The position numbers and the translations under genes are program-made. A stretch of 64,000 bases of DNA. Source: Schistosoma haematobium (lineage: Eukaryota; Platyhelminthes; Trematoda; Strigeidida; Schistosomatidae). The notes below the pieces were generated by a model that was not told the origin of the DNA, did no database searches, and saw only the letters and a list, made by a program, of their open reading frames with translations. The DNA lies in the NCBI RefSeq assembly GCF_000699445.3, contig NC_067195.1, positions 53,176,465-53,240,464 of the forward strand, in the 5' to 3' direction. This document shows positions 36,360-48,757 of the stretch, in pieces (position 1 is the stretch's first letter; every line of letters begins with the position of its first letter).

Positions 36360-39300
36360 GTGTTGCAGTGGCTTGGCGTACTTTATTTATTGTACACTGT
36401 TATCAAACTGTCTCTTATTTCTCAGTTTGCTCAACGATAATAATCCCGGATTTTGGAGTTTGTCTTTGTTAGATTTATGTCTGAGTCCTATCCTCCTTTT
36501 AGTTGCCTGGTTTTGTACTTGGTCTGTGAGACCTGAATCTCTCTTGAACAGAAGGCGTAACTACGTTGTGGACTTGAAGTTGGGGCCGTGCGTAAGTTTT
36601 AAAGTGTTAGGAACAACTCTAAATCGCACTTGCCTTAGGTGCATCTTTTATGAAGTCTGAGCGGGTACCTTAAGCTATCCGTCGTTACAAGTACGAGAAT
36701 ACTCTCTGAAGTGACAATCTGGAGTGAATTTTCGTGTAGGGTTTACCTCTTTTGTGTCAACAAAGGCAGAATGTTCATGATAGTGCATTCCGATAGTCGT
36801 GTTTTAACCTATTGTCTACTGCTCACCCCACAAAAGTTGTAAGATCCTTTTGAAACTCAGGTGAATGCTTTTCGCTTTTTATGGACATCGGGATTCTTGC
36901 ATCGTCTGAACAGGTCAGTTCCGCCGATTCTTTTGTACTTAACATGTAGTTGATATAGATCAGGAACAGTAGTAGAAGTAAGACTTTTCCTTGTGGAACC
37001 CTCAATGTTGAGACCCTTCAAATAGCGTGCAATCTGTTTGCCTTGGTAAAAAACGGCCTGTTCCTTAGGTAGTTTCGAAGGCAAGATTGAAGTGAGTCAG
37101 TTAAACCCATCTCAGCAGCTTTCACTTTGAGAAGTACATGGGACACTGTGTCAAAGGCTTTCATGAAACCGAGGACTAATATGTGAACCATTACCATATG
37201 GCATTATCAGGACATCTAACTTTTCTATTTTATTAAAGGGTCGGGAACACCGGACCTGCCTCTCCTGACTTCGTGTAGTGTTCCATCGAGAATGATGACT
37301 TTATCAATTTATTTACTCATTTGCGCACTGGCCAGTTCCTTCATTACCTACGATAATACTGGAAGTAATGTGGCTATTCTGTAACAGGCTGGAACTTTAC
37401 TATTGTAAAGAGAGCAGACTACTTCCATCCACCTGGCATGAATCTAATGAGTCCCTGAATAGGCCATGTAACGATCGATTTGAACACACACAACTAACGG
37501 AACAAAGTTTATTCGATTAGGTCATGTTACTTTCTTCTTTATAGCGTTTTTGAGTGGCTCGTAATAAATTATATGAAAACACAAATTCTGCGTTCAGTTC
37601 AAACGGTCCTAATTTGAAAAAGCGAATAAATTATATAAAGAGCACATAATACCTCAAACCGTGCAGCCTGTGCTATGCAGTTAAGAGTTTCTCTAGCACA
37701 AACCAACCTATTAGATAACAAAAGGGATAGTTAATGAGCACGAGTTCGATACCTGAGGATCAATATAAATATTCTCAACAAGATGGGATCAGAAATCTGT
37801 CTGCAAGGATTCCAGTAACGTTTTCGAGAAGATAGTCAAATGGCAACAGTTATGCACTCAGCCACACCTTGACCTTGGTTTAAGTGAACACGACCTTACT
37901 GTGAATGATCCGGAAACAAGCAACAGTAGATTACGTAATGAATGATAAGTCTTTAACCAAGATCAAATAAGAAAAGCCTCGACAAGGAAGACTGAATAAC
38001 ATAGAGTGTGATTAAAAAGAGACCTGAATAAAGGGTAAAATATAAGACCGGGAAAAGATAGAAATAAACGACAAAACTGTCTCATGGAATGCTATAGAAA
38101 AGTGTTCAACGTGTTTTTTCCGTATTAGGTCACATTGATGTGCCAATGAGTTTCGCGCACTGTTCCAGGATTGTATGTCAGATATTATCTCTTCCTGGTG
38201 ACTTTACAGAGCGCAAGGACTTAAGTCTTTAATACTAACCTGAGTAGAGTTCACTATCATCCAAACCCTGAAATGACGCTAGGGTTGAGAGGTGCATCGT
38301 GCTTTCAGTCTCCAGTTTGTGGAGTAGGCATTAAATATCTTCGCCATCCCTAAGTTTGCAATATCTTCGTCGTTTGGCATTTGTAGGACTTTTCCTTGTC
38401 ATGAATCTGTTGAGATATCTGGGATCAGTTTGCATATTAGCTGCTAGCTTGGTTTTGAACCATCTGTCGCTTCAGACTTAGGCTTTTCATCATATCCCAG
38501 TGACAAGTAAGAGCTATGCTCATAATCCTTCAGGGAAACCTTCCACTTGCGATAGGCTCCCTTGTTAGTCAGCAGAAAGCGTCACGTGCCTTGTTTAACC
38601 TAGGACTTTTGCATTACTGGTGTGCACTCATGCTGAAGTACACTGTGTTGACTAGCATTCCAAATGATGCAATCGATGTGATAAGCTGCTAGTAGAAGCA
38701 ATCTGTAGGGGATGTATTTTGAAGACCAAATATTTGACCCCAGTTAGATCATATGAACGATTTTTGTCTAAATATATGTCGTCTATCCTCGTATATAATC
38801 ACCGACTCAACTCGCATTAGTGCGTAAATGAACAAAATAAACCGAATACAAGAATGAAGTTTTGAATACCTATATTTTGTGCACTCATTGATCAGGACAG
38901 ACAATTAGAGGAACGATGCGAAGGGAAGAGAGCAAAATGAAATGATGTGCAGTAGAGAAGGTTTGTGAGCCAACTGGATAAAATCAAAAGATCATCGATA
39001 TTTATGGTCAGACAAAAGTATGTTACAGATATGTGATAAGTTACGAAGTGCACACACATACACTAATATAAAAACAATCAAGGTTGATAAGCGAATAAAT
39101 AACAAGGGCAAAATATAGCTCAGGAAGAGTGAACATGTTGACTTGTCCGCAGGCCAGAATACGTCATGAGGGATTAACATAGCAGCCTCACTTCAGTATT
39201 CCGCTCTCTAGGATTTAGGAATTACGTGCTAAAGTTTCCAGCTAGTAACATTTGGTCAAACCCCAGGTGTGGCTGCTATGGTATCATCCATATTATCTCT

Positions 39301-40300
39301 ACCTCTGGAGTTTTAGAACCTGTAAGGGACCTACGTATCTCCACAATCAAATACTCTGTACAGTCCAAATTGAAGCCACACTAGCATGATCCTGTCACCT
39401 CGGTTAAATCAACACTGTACGATCTCACGGTTTTAAAGTGACCAGTAATGAATTTTACCGTTTCACCCTCGTTTTGTGTACCATATTGTATCGAGAAGTG
39501 TTATGCCTTGCATTCTCACCTTTCATCTGTAATGTTTCGATCAAGACCATGATTTCTAGATCGAACCGAATGCATAAGTTTTTGATTTCTGCCAGTATAC
39601 CCTCTAGACCTCTCACCTTGCTAAGGAGGCACTTGATGACTTTTTATCAGCTGGTGCTTCACCACAGCAGTATAAGTCTTTTTAAACAGACTGTTTTCTT
39701 AAGTTCCTTGAGTAGCTTCATGCGAATTGGACACTGTTGTTCTTTGTCTGCAGTGTATGTTCCATAAGCGGACCGTGGTTTCTGTGTCCCCGACTGTGGG
39801 TTGTTGATCAAGGTCAACCGTAATCAAGATATGTGTTGTTAGGCTTTTCTGCTTTCACCTTACCGCTTTAGACCTGCTTTCGCGACACCTGACGTGACCA
39901 AATAAGCCGCTTTCAGAGTTGTACCGTGCTCAGAGGGCCCCAGCTAAGTCTCGGTTTCTGAAATCCGTGGGCACTAGGTGCAGAGACCCATTGGTCGTGA
40001 TGTGTAAGAAATGAGGTATCAGGAGCACTCTAATTATCTTAGTGGTGTAATGGCCTATGATATGTAAGAGTCAACTCCGCTTTTGCTTCTCGTGTTCACG
40101 AGCTTCGTCCTGACTCCCACTTAATTACTCAAGCACTCCATCAATCACCATGCTGGACACCATGGGACACGTTTTGACCGTAACACGGGCAGTATAGCTT
40201 GACTGAAGTGATATCCTTTCCCAGGATTGTACATCACTTAATGTACTGTTCTTTATCAAAGGCTGCCCCACTTTCTGATGAGCTACTCGCCGACACTGTA
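36360..40300 (-). pseudogene. Decayed non-LTR retrotransposon (endonuclease plus RT, CR1/jockey-like)
   Basis: Reading the minus strand from high to low coordinates, fragments in several frames follow the order of an APE-endonuclease/RT element. First comes LLAGNFS (endonuclease VGDFN-like) near 39.25 kb, then SPGRDNI..TILEQCAKLIGT near 38.2 kb. GFMKAFDTVSHVLLKV lies near 37.15 kb, and RVPQGKVLLLLLFLIYINYM with TCSDDARIPMSIKSE near 36.95 kb. A tail like VQNQATKRRIGLRHKSN lies near 36.5 kb. The catalytic YADD position reads CSDD. Many stops, frameshifts and insertions show it is dead. Its outer limits are uncertain. Confidence 0.75.
38778..39130 (+). repeat. Dispersed repeat inserted within the RT relic (copy 1)
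   Basis: About 350 bp resemble, in reverse orientation, 52330-52725. Shared landmarks include atcctcgtat, the run ga.caatta.ag.ga near 38900, atcgatatttat near 39000, and aaaaacaatcaaggttgataag near 39075. It lies between the endonuclease-like and RT-like parts of the decayed element, so it probably inserted there. It could be a solo LTR, but I could not define TG/CA ends. Confidence 0.55.
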
Positions 40301-42188
40301 ACATAATTGAAAGTCAAGTTTTTTCGCTTACTATTTTAGTCCACCGTTTTTAATGGTTCTGGAAGCTATGCTTTAGCCGTTTCCCTTCCCGAGAAAAAAG
40401 TGATAGAGATAAGTGCTTTTAAGCTACACGAGAACTGAAACTGAAAAATGCTTTGTAGTGGTAGACAGATCTGTAAGTCTTCGATATTTATGATGGCCTC
40501 ATTATTTTTACTGGACACACTCTAGATGGAGATGATTGGTAACGCATCCCCACGACCTCACCAATAGGTAAGCAATGCTTCGCATCCCTTGCACTTGCTA
40601 GACAGCTTAGACCAGACGCTTCTCGACATATCGACAGCTTTACAAATATCCCTGCAAACCCCTTCATTTCTGACTCTGTATTTGACTGGGTTGATATACA
40701 TCGGTTATAAAGGTGTTACGTGGTAATACCAGTGACATCTCCGACTTAAAACTGAAATATTACGCTTGACTATCCTAGTAATAAACTTCGCAAGAGTATG
40801 GTAACTTATCCACAACTCCTGTGTTTGCGCAAATGTGGATGTGTTTTTTGAATTTGAAGCAAGTTGAAGCAAGGCAGAAGCTAATCGAGAAAGCTAGACT
40901 TATGGCACTATGGTTCAACCCTAGAACGATTATAAGTTTCAAATTTGTTACTTTGCTCGTCTACCAACTAGGTGAGGATGTGGTTCCTATCCTCAAAGTA
41001 GTTTAATATTTCAATACGTTAGTGGAATGACGGATACTTCTGGCTGTTGGTGAGAGGTCACTAAGTTTATGTCATACTTGAAGAGTTACCAGCGGATGGA
41101 AGAAAATCTACCAAGTGAGTTTTCAAGGGAATTTGAAGAGCACCATAAGTTTACAGAGCCAAACGATTTAAAAGAAACCTGAGTGAGCAAATTCAGATAG
41201 TTATTCGACGCTTATAGGGTAAGCAAGAATGATAAATCACTGCTCGTCTGTGGTTTAATAGGATGAGGTTACGTACTAAATTTTTACTTCCCTTGAGAGT
41301 TTCGTCAGATAGTGTAATCTCAGCTTTCCTCAGTCTGAAGGTATTCATGGTTCAAAAGAAAGGTACATTTGAATGTATCTAGATGTACAATGATGTGAGA
41401 ATTTCTAATTTTCTAAGTTGTGGAGGGAAAGCACTTCTTTTCATATTGTGGAGGGGCCTAATGGTGATTTTTGACCAAGCCACTACAGTTAGCTCATTTC
41501 CAACACAGTTAAGAATGCTAGGATCATTGTCAGATGAAAATTCGTGTTTGCTTGAACCACTCATCACTACAGATTTATGATTTGAAGGGTGGTACTTATT
41601 TTTTTATAACGAATTGAGATTTTAGCGTTGTCCTTCCAGTTTAGTGGCTGAGTGGTAGTCTGAGTATCATTTCAAGGATAGCAGGCACATTTTTCCAGTA
41701 AAAACAGCTAAGCCTGTGTCGCATTTAGTTCACTTGATGTGAGATACCCAAGACACTAATTACAATATTCTGCTTGATGTGTACAGAAAGCGGTGAATCC
41801 TCTGTCATGACTAGTACGGGGTGAAAAATGTTAAACTCGACCGACGTTCTTTCCACCACAAAGTATTTTATCAGCAGTTGATTATTAACGTACCTAGTTA
41901 CACATCAAATAAAAGCTAGATAAGTAGAAGTTTCGAACGACTAACAAGAAATTAATTAGATCTTTTTACCAATAAACTTTTTAACAAGGACTGGAATTAT
42001 ACACGACTGGATTTCCAAATTTATATTCAGTTTAACTTATTTCCTTTCAGTCGAAATCGGAATCGTTTAAATGTTCGACTCCTGTATGTCACTGTCTCTA
42101 CTGCTCACCTGAACAGAAAATCATTCGCATACTTGACGATGCTACCTTCTTAATGGTGCAATCAGTCATTTTTAAGATGATGATCTTA
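40301..42188. other. Unresolved sequence between retroelements
   Basis: More GC-even than the surrounding DNA. It may include the 5' part of the decayed non-LTR element, but no domain could be read. Short open frames (for example 41379-41580 on both strands) carry no motif. Confidence 0.3.
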
Positions 42189-42192
42189 AGTT

Positions 42193-42602
42193 TGTAGCGT
42201 GGTGTCGTGGTTGAGATTAACTATGAACACCGCTACAAAGAATCACGTGCCAAGTAGATCAGAAGGCGAAGGTTGGACGTAACCAAAGAAACCCATAAAA
42301 TCCCCGAGAAGCCAAATATCAGAAGGCAATTAATGGACCAAACCGAGATATATATTTGCTGGCGATCTCGTGGTATCGAAAGGATACCGAGATCGTGCCA
42401 GGATACAAGCTTGGTTACAGAACGTAACCGAATTCGCGCGAAGTCACAATCAAAGTGTCAGTAAAAGAATGGAAGCACAAAAAGGCTGTCATTAGCACAG
42501 TCAAACAAAAGCACATTAAAACAAACACTGGTACAGTTGGTTATAATAATAATTGTTTTTATTAAACCAGTCGTGTTCTCGTGATAAATGTGAGTCACTA
42601 CA
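42193..42602 (-). repeat. LTR (3' LTR in element orientation), 410 bp
   Basis: It begins TGTAG and ends CTACA (plus strand), a 5-bp terminal inverted repeat with TG..CA. It differs from the partner LTR at only about three positions near 42203-42210 (one transition, one substitution and one single-base indel). The 63-codon open frame inside is identical in both LTRs and not evidently a protein. Confidence 0.92.
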
Positions 42603-43149
42603 GGAGCCCCCCGCTAGAAAGGGTTTACGCTTTCGATAAATAGCGGTTTGAATCGTGGGACTGATCGGCTGACGAGCGATTGTAGGACGGAAAGATTGGC
42701 GAACAGGAAAGCGACCATTGATCGTCGAGTTGCCAACGAAGGTCGTTTTCGGAGAACGATACCAGGAGCGATGTGTTGTATTTATTTCTTGAGTTGGCAT
42801 GCTACACCAGAGTGGTTTGTATCCAGAATCTGAAGATTGCGTTCGTAGGGAATGCGAACCAGAAACGCTGCAGACGAAGGACGAAACCACGTTGAGCTAA
42901 AAGACCAGAAGCGGCCGCAACGACCAAGTTCGAGACCAAGCGTATGCCAAACATTCGAAACGAAAATATCGACTGAGTGCGTTGACAAGAGCATGGGTGA
43001 TCAGGCCAGCTTTCGCCAAAGTTGACTGAAGTCGACGGAACCAAACGGAGGTGGTCGAAGGCGTGGGCTCAGGAAACAAAAAGAAAATCAAAAAAGAGAA
43101 GTGTGTAGCATGCATGTAGCATAGGAATAGTCCTACACCGTATCGTTTG

Positions 43150-43960
43150 TTAACTGTGCGGCTTGTCGCGGAAGCGTACGGGCAACCGTACTCGGCGACC
43201 GGAACGTGAGACGGTAGTCTCGTTCGTATCTCGTGAGCCTGCAATCTCATCCGAGGTCAGAGGCGGCGTGGTCTGCTGATCTGGATGTGAGACTGTCGTC
43301 TCGTCCGTAGACGGTGCAGATGACGCGTGCTGTTGACCGGGACGTGAGAATGAGGTCTCAGGTGTATCTAGCGTGGGATCTGAAGAAGATTTAAGGATCC
43401 CGCAAGGTTTAATAGGTCTAGCATTGAATCTCAGGGTATCAGATAGGGAACTGTCATCGACGTGTGCTGGTTTGAGACGGTCAATGCTGACGATCTCGAC
43501 GCGGCCATGTCGATCAACCTTGAAGGTCTTTTCGTGACGAGCGATCACGTGAAAAGGGCCTTTGTAAGGCTGTTGGAAAGGTTTGCGTACCGAATCTACT
43601 CGTATGAAAACATGTGAACAAGTAGATAACTCTCGAGGGAGAGCGACCTGTCGATGTTGTATTCGAGTTGACACTGGAGACAGCGTTCGCATAAATGCAG
43701 ACAGTCGATGGACGTAGTCTGATTTACCGAAATCATGTCTGCTCCGTGGTGTGAAGAATTCTCCAGGCAGACGCAATGTCGTGCCGTATACCAGTACAGC
43801 GGCGGAACATTGTATATCTGCCTTCAAGCTCGTTCGAATACCTAAGAGGACGAGCGATAAGGTTTCGTACCAGTTGTCGTTCTCGTGTGCTCGTAGAGCA
43901 CTTTTAAGTTGGCAATGAAACCGTTCAACTTAACCATTTGATGCTGGGAGGTAGACATTA
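43150..43960 (-). pseudogene. Integrase C-terminal part of the gypsy element
   Basis: The minus frame contains the integrase end of a Ty3/gypsy Pol: PASNG, an in-frame TAA where Met is usual, then VERFHCQLK, NWYETLSLVLLGIRTS, LVYGTTLRLPGEFF, and the C-terminal GPFHVIARHEKTFKVD with VSIDRLKPAH. The tail (to the stop at 43150) is Ser/Thr-rich. The DDE catalytic residues lie upstream of what remains and are deleted. Overlapping frames on the other strand and in the -1 frame are shadows. Confidence 0.85.
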
Positions 43961-44274
43961 ATGCTTATTCGGATGCATTCCGTACCAAGCAGCCGGGTCA
44001 GCGAGGAGAATAGTTAATAGGGGAAAATTTCTCGAATAAAGCGTGGAATTCATCGTCACGCGAATAAAATGTAACAAGAGTTCGGTACACATAAATGGGA
44101 GTTTATTATATTAATACTATTCTTATCGTTATCCGTCATGTCGAGTATATTATATATTAAAAAATATAAAAATATACGACAGACGTGGATAGATAAATCA
44201 TAGACTCACCGAATTGGTTTCTTTGGAAGATTTGACCAGAGGTTGAGGCGTGTTCCAAAATACGGGTCATCAAT

Positions 44275-44683
44275 TGTAGCGTGGCGTCGAGTTGAGATTA
44301 ACTATGAACACCGCTACAAAGAATCACGTGCCAAGTAGATCAGAAGGCGAAGGTTGGACGTAACCAAAGAAACCCATAAAATCCCCGAGAAGCCAAATAT
44401 CAGAAGGCAATTAATGGACCAAACCGAGATATATATTTGCTGGCGATCTCGTGGTATCGAAAGGATACCGAGATCGTGCCAGGATACAAGCTTGGTTACA
44501 GAACGTAACCGAATTCGCGCGAAGTCACAATCAAAGTGTCAGTAAAAGAATGGAAGCACAAAAAGGCTGTCATTAGCACAGTCAAACAAAAGCACATTAA
44601 AACAAACACTGGTACAGTTGGTTATAATAATAATTGTTTTTATTAAACCAGTCGTGTTCTCGTGATAAATGTGAGTCACTACA
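44275..44683 (-). repeat. LTR (5' LTR in element orientation), 409 bp
   Basis: Partner of 42193-42602 with over 99% identity by eye. The near-identity indicates recent insertion. Being on the minus strand, promoter activity would run towards lower coordinates. Confidence 0.92.
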
Positions 44684-44687
44684 AGTT

Positions 44688-46628
44688 AATGTTTTACTGT
44701 CACATGGTTGTGTTGAATTTTCGAGAACCAATTGATCAATAGTGATGCTAAAAATCCACTGTAAATTGGTGGAAAATGTTCATTCTGTGGATCCAGTGAT
44801 TCAATTGTTTTGGTTTTGATGAATCAGATGATATTTTACTGCTTTATATTTCTGAGTCTATCTCAAAACAATGGATATTTTAAATCGATTGTCGTTGCAT
44901 CATCGTGGAGACGTTTGTTCAAAATATAAAATCAATAAATACAGTAGAAACTTATCATATTGAGTTCGCGCCCGAAGAACAGTGTGTCGATCGAATGGAA
45001 AATAAAAAAACAGAACCTCGAATTAAACGTACAGGTAAAGTTTTTGTTCATCACATCTAACCAAACATTTATAGATCCTAGAGAGTAAAAGTAAATTGTA
45101 TAATCACATTTCGATCACTAGGTTCAGTAAGATACACGAACAGAAAATCTAAAAAAGGTTAATAAACATGAAGTGATTGATTAATTGAATTTTGAAGACA
45201 TCGTGTATGCGTATGGTGATCCAAACTATAACTTAATCAACATATGCTAACATGCAAAGCAAATGATAGTACGCCAAATCAAAATGTAGTACTTGAACAA
45301 ACAAAATTGTTAGAAGAACATTCAATAAATAATATAAATGTATATTGTGTGACAAAAATAATATCCAATAAAGCGTAAAAAATATTACTGAAAGTTCCTC
45401 TTGGGTGAAAACAGTGAATGGAGTCCGCAGACTTGGTAAATATTCTTCTGAGTACTTATTGCTGATAGTTTAAAGGAAAGTATATAGGTCTCATGGCGAT
45501 TTTAGAAGTAATTTCAGCGAATAATTACAGATACGGAGTGTGGCCTATAAAGGTGCACAATTATATAATAATAATGCTCTTCGAATAAAGGCTGTGGTCA
45601 ACAGAGTAGAACAAGGAATAAATTGGTTGGCTGGTTTTTATCTGCATAATGAAAAAGGCACGGAAGTATTTATTAATTGGCAAATGAAGTGCATTCACAA
45701 TTGATACAAATCGACAATACATACTGAATCTAAATGTGACTACATGCAAAATGTCACACAACAAATGGAAGATAGGGTATTTTATTGCGAGCCTAAAAAT
45801 CATTAAATTTACATCTTATTACACATGAAATGCTTTTGTCCATTAAAGAATAGTGCTTCTCCATTATGACCAGATTTAAATGTGTACACCGAAATGTCAT
45901 CTAAAAAACGTACATGACTTTTAAACCAATTTCAAGAATGGTGTGAGTCATTGTGTCTTGGATGTCTATTTAGTCTCAGTATGAATCCCAACATTAGGAT
46001 TCAGATTAACCCATCTGAGTAATAAATAGAACGGAAAGCATCTACTGGATTCCAATGTCACTCACGCACAAAATTTACTAAAACTAGTTTCGTATGTGTT
46101 TAATTTATTTGTTTATCTTGTGCGAATCAAAAAGGACCATCTAACATCAACCAAGAATGATTGAAATTCACTTAGAAATATCAAGAACCATATCGACTAT
46201 ATCAACAAATTTCTAATAACAACATATGCATCAAGGATAGCTTTTAAAAAATGGTTTTCCATCCAACCAATCAATATTTGGCTGAACAAAATAGTCATAC
46301 ACCATATAAATGAGCCATGTGATAATATACATAACTAGTTCCAGCAAACAACAAGCCATACTCATTTTACACACATTTTTGACTTAAATATTCGATGTTT
46401 TATATAATACCATAAAATACCTTTCTATCAAAAGATTGGCTTTCAAAAATGATAACCTCTATGTTTTTTTCAGTGCATTTTTGTGGGTTCTTTAAATTTT
46501 GTCGTCCACTGATAGAATTTACGTGAAAAATGTTAGATCTTTAAGGTTCCACGTTTATGAAGGGATTATATTGCTTTTGGTACACACCAACAAACTGAAT
46601 TACATTTTGTAACTTATACATTATACAA
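44688..46628. other. AT-rich intergenic sequence with one candidate plus-strand first exon
   Basis: At 44995-45034 an ATG begins a short hydrophilic frame (MENKKTEPRIKRT) followed by a good donor (acag then gtaaag). This could be the first exon of an unrecognised plus-strand gene. I found no continuation. The rest shows nothing recognisable. Confidence 0.25.
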
Positions 46629-47104
46629 ATGATCAGTCAATATATACAATATCAGTTTAAATTTAGTGAGAATTTAAACTCCTATTTCACTGCGCTAGCC
46701 AAGACATACCCGGAGGCCAAACTTCCAGTTCTCTATAGAACAAAATGTTCAATAACCCAAACAAAGGTTGACAAGCACCCCTTTCATGTCACCATCAGCC
46801 TCATTTGTAAATTTATGTGTACCTGCCAAAGCAGCTACATTGGCCGAACAGAAAGCATGGCATATCTGAGATTTTTTTAACATGTTGCAAAAAGCCTCAG
46901 AATCAGATAAAGACTCTAAACAGTGCAATCACCAAACACCTCCTTGATACAGGCCATCAGGTCGATGCCTTGCAATCCTTCAAGGTGATTAGTAAGCAGA
47001 TGAACTCCAGTCTTCTGAAATTTTCTGAAGTCTTTGCTAACAGGCGTCAAAAACCTGACTTATGTGTTCAAAAGATGATTATTAATTTTTCCTTGCCTTG
47101 TTGA
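46629..47104 (+). pseudogene. Second Penelope-like element relic, GIY-YIG region
   Basis: The first frame has AKTYPEAKLPVLYRTKCS and CTCQSSYIGRTE, closely resembling the relic at 761-1198 (ATYPLARLKTLYKTDCS, CTCQSTYIGRAE). A frameshift near 46870 moves the rest into another frame: SAITKHLLDTGHQVDALQSF and VISKQMNSSLLKFSE. The order and spacing match the PLE nuclease. RT is absent. Confidence 0.78.
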
Positions 47105-48537
47105 CAAATATTCCTCCTCTGCATCACAAAATTTTTTGTCTTTTTCTTCAAACCTTTTCTTGCATTTATTACATCACTGACTTTTATTTCAACTATATTC
47201 CAAATTATTAATCTTATTTTATCAAATGAGCTCTACTCACTATATTCCTATCATTGTTTAGTCATTAAGTAATCACTTTTTTCTGGCCATGTGAACTGTT
47301 GTCACAATCAATGTTGTAGAATGTTCTTTCATTTAGGGCCTATATTCACAATATTCAGTCTATTAAATTTATCTACACCCTTGCTATACTACACTAACGT
47401 GTCTTCAATATAACTTCCAACCAAACCCTTTCATGTAATTAATTTAAACCGATTATGTAATTATGATTTTAAATATCACAGGTTGTAAGCAGCTGACGAG
47501 AACCTACGGAGTAAAATGAATCCATGCTAGTCTGCTAGAATCTTTGTTCTTGCTCTTTTCAAAATGATTAAGGGAACTACGTGTATGGAAATTCCAATTT
47601 CAATAGTTTATGCATTCGTTAATGTTGCAGATAATTCTAGCACTATCGCTTAATATAGTCTACTGAACATTCAGTTGGTATCTTTTATTTACTCTTAAAT
47701 TTCGGAAACAACAATTCATCAACTACATATTATTGAGGTGAAACTACTTAACTATTCACTTGTTATGTATGTACACATATCCACTAATTGATTGTTTGCG
47801 GAAGCATAAACCTTAGGAAAAGATTATGGAAAACAGTGTATGATTTTCCATTTACAATAATGACAATTACAGCATATGGTTTTATTCATTTAAACAAATA
47901 AAATATTAACAAATCGAATTCTCTGGTTAAAAGTGTTTAATTGTCTTGTTTTAACTAGTAACAGGTACTTCATATTCAGTTACGTTAACATTAATTCATA
48001 TCAGTTGAATAATCATATTTGTGAGAAATATGGAAAAATTTCAGATTTTGTTTATTGATTTCTAACTAAAGGTTCATAACAGAAACGATAAGTTACCTTA
48101 TCAAACAGTTATTCCAAATTGTAATTGACATGACGTTAGATGGTGAGCTGGTTGAACTGAAAAACTAAGCATCAAGTACATTTATTACTGTTCATATAAA
48201 TTTTACTAAACATTGTAAAATTTGAAAGTTATTGTTGTGACTTTAAGCCCGCTTATTATCACGTAATTCATTCACCAATCGAAATACGATTTATTCAATC
48301 TTGTACTGTGTTCCACCGGTATGACCAGCCTGTCATCCTTATCCGTCCTTTGTTCGCCTAGACCGGTTCACTTTAGTCCAGAACTCAAATAACAGTTTCC
48401 ACTATGTGAATCATTTATTTCAAACATACTTGTTTAATATACCAACCAAACAGACCTCGTCAAACCATAAAATAAGAAATAACATTTATACTAGATCAAG
48501 CCGAAAAAAGGCTGTGAACATGGGAGACTGTTATCAA
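47105..48537. other. PLE 3' flank and AT-rich intergenic DNA
   Basis: CTGACGA at 47494-47500, followed by gaacctacgg and aaaatg, lies where PLE hammerheads occur, but no proper GAAAC or helix II is visible. From about 47600 on nothing is recognised, except a pyrimidine-rich phrase near 48300-48370 of unknown nature. Confidence 0.35.
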
Positions 48538-48550
48538 CAAACTGAATATA

Positions 48551-48757
48551 TATAGCTCACTGAAGACAATGGTGTACGATGGGGCAACTTCGTGGATCAG
48601 TTGAAGATAGACATTAACACCGTTGGATGCCGGCTCAGTGGTCTGGTTGGTTAAGCGCCTGGCGCGAGACTGATAGGTTCTGGGTTCGAATCTCGCGGGG
48701 TGCGAGATCGTGGACGCGCACTGCTGAGGAGTCCAATACTAGGACGAAAAAGCCGTC
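48551..48757 (+). repeat. SINE family B ending at the hammerhead cleavage site, 13-bp TSD
   Basis: The tRNA-like head (GCCGGCTCAGTGGTCTGG; B box GGGTTCGAATCTCGCG) is followed by a hammerhead at about 48719-48757: CACTG, CTGAGGA, GTCC/GGAC stem II, GAAA. The copy stops at ..GCCGTC, where other copies continue CAGTGCTTCCAGG. It is flanked by caaactgaatata (48538-48550 and 48758-48770). The shared bases CA make the 3' end certain to within two nucleotides of the predicted scission point. Helix III has two changes (AA for CG). Confidence 0.85.

Larger units (their letters stand above)
42193..44683 (-). mobile_element. Young, internally deleted Ty3/gypsy LTR retrotransposon
   Basis: Two near-identical LTRs enclose an internal region of only about 1.67 kb, with 4-bp target duplications agtt (42189-42192 and 44684-44687). 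On the minus strand the 5' LTR is 44275-44683 and the 3' LTR is 42193-42602. A G-rich polypurine-like run (gcggggggct) lies next to the 3' LTR at about 42603-42614. Next to the 5' LTR is TGATGACCCG (44263-44272), close to the tRNA-Trp-complementary primer site TGGTGACCCC used by CsRn1-like flatworm elements. Gag, protease, RT, RNase H and most of integrase are missing. Confidence 0.9.

Noticed and set aside
36193..36660. 155-codon plus-strand open frame
   Set aside because: It lies antisense to the tail of the decayed minus-strand RT element, whose motifs explain the region. The plus frame has no recognisable domain.
42516..43250. Several overlapping open frames on both strands inside the gypsy element
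   Set aside because: Shadows of GC-richer internal and LTR sequence. Only the integrase frame at 43150-43960 has family motifs.
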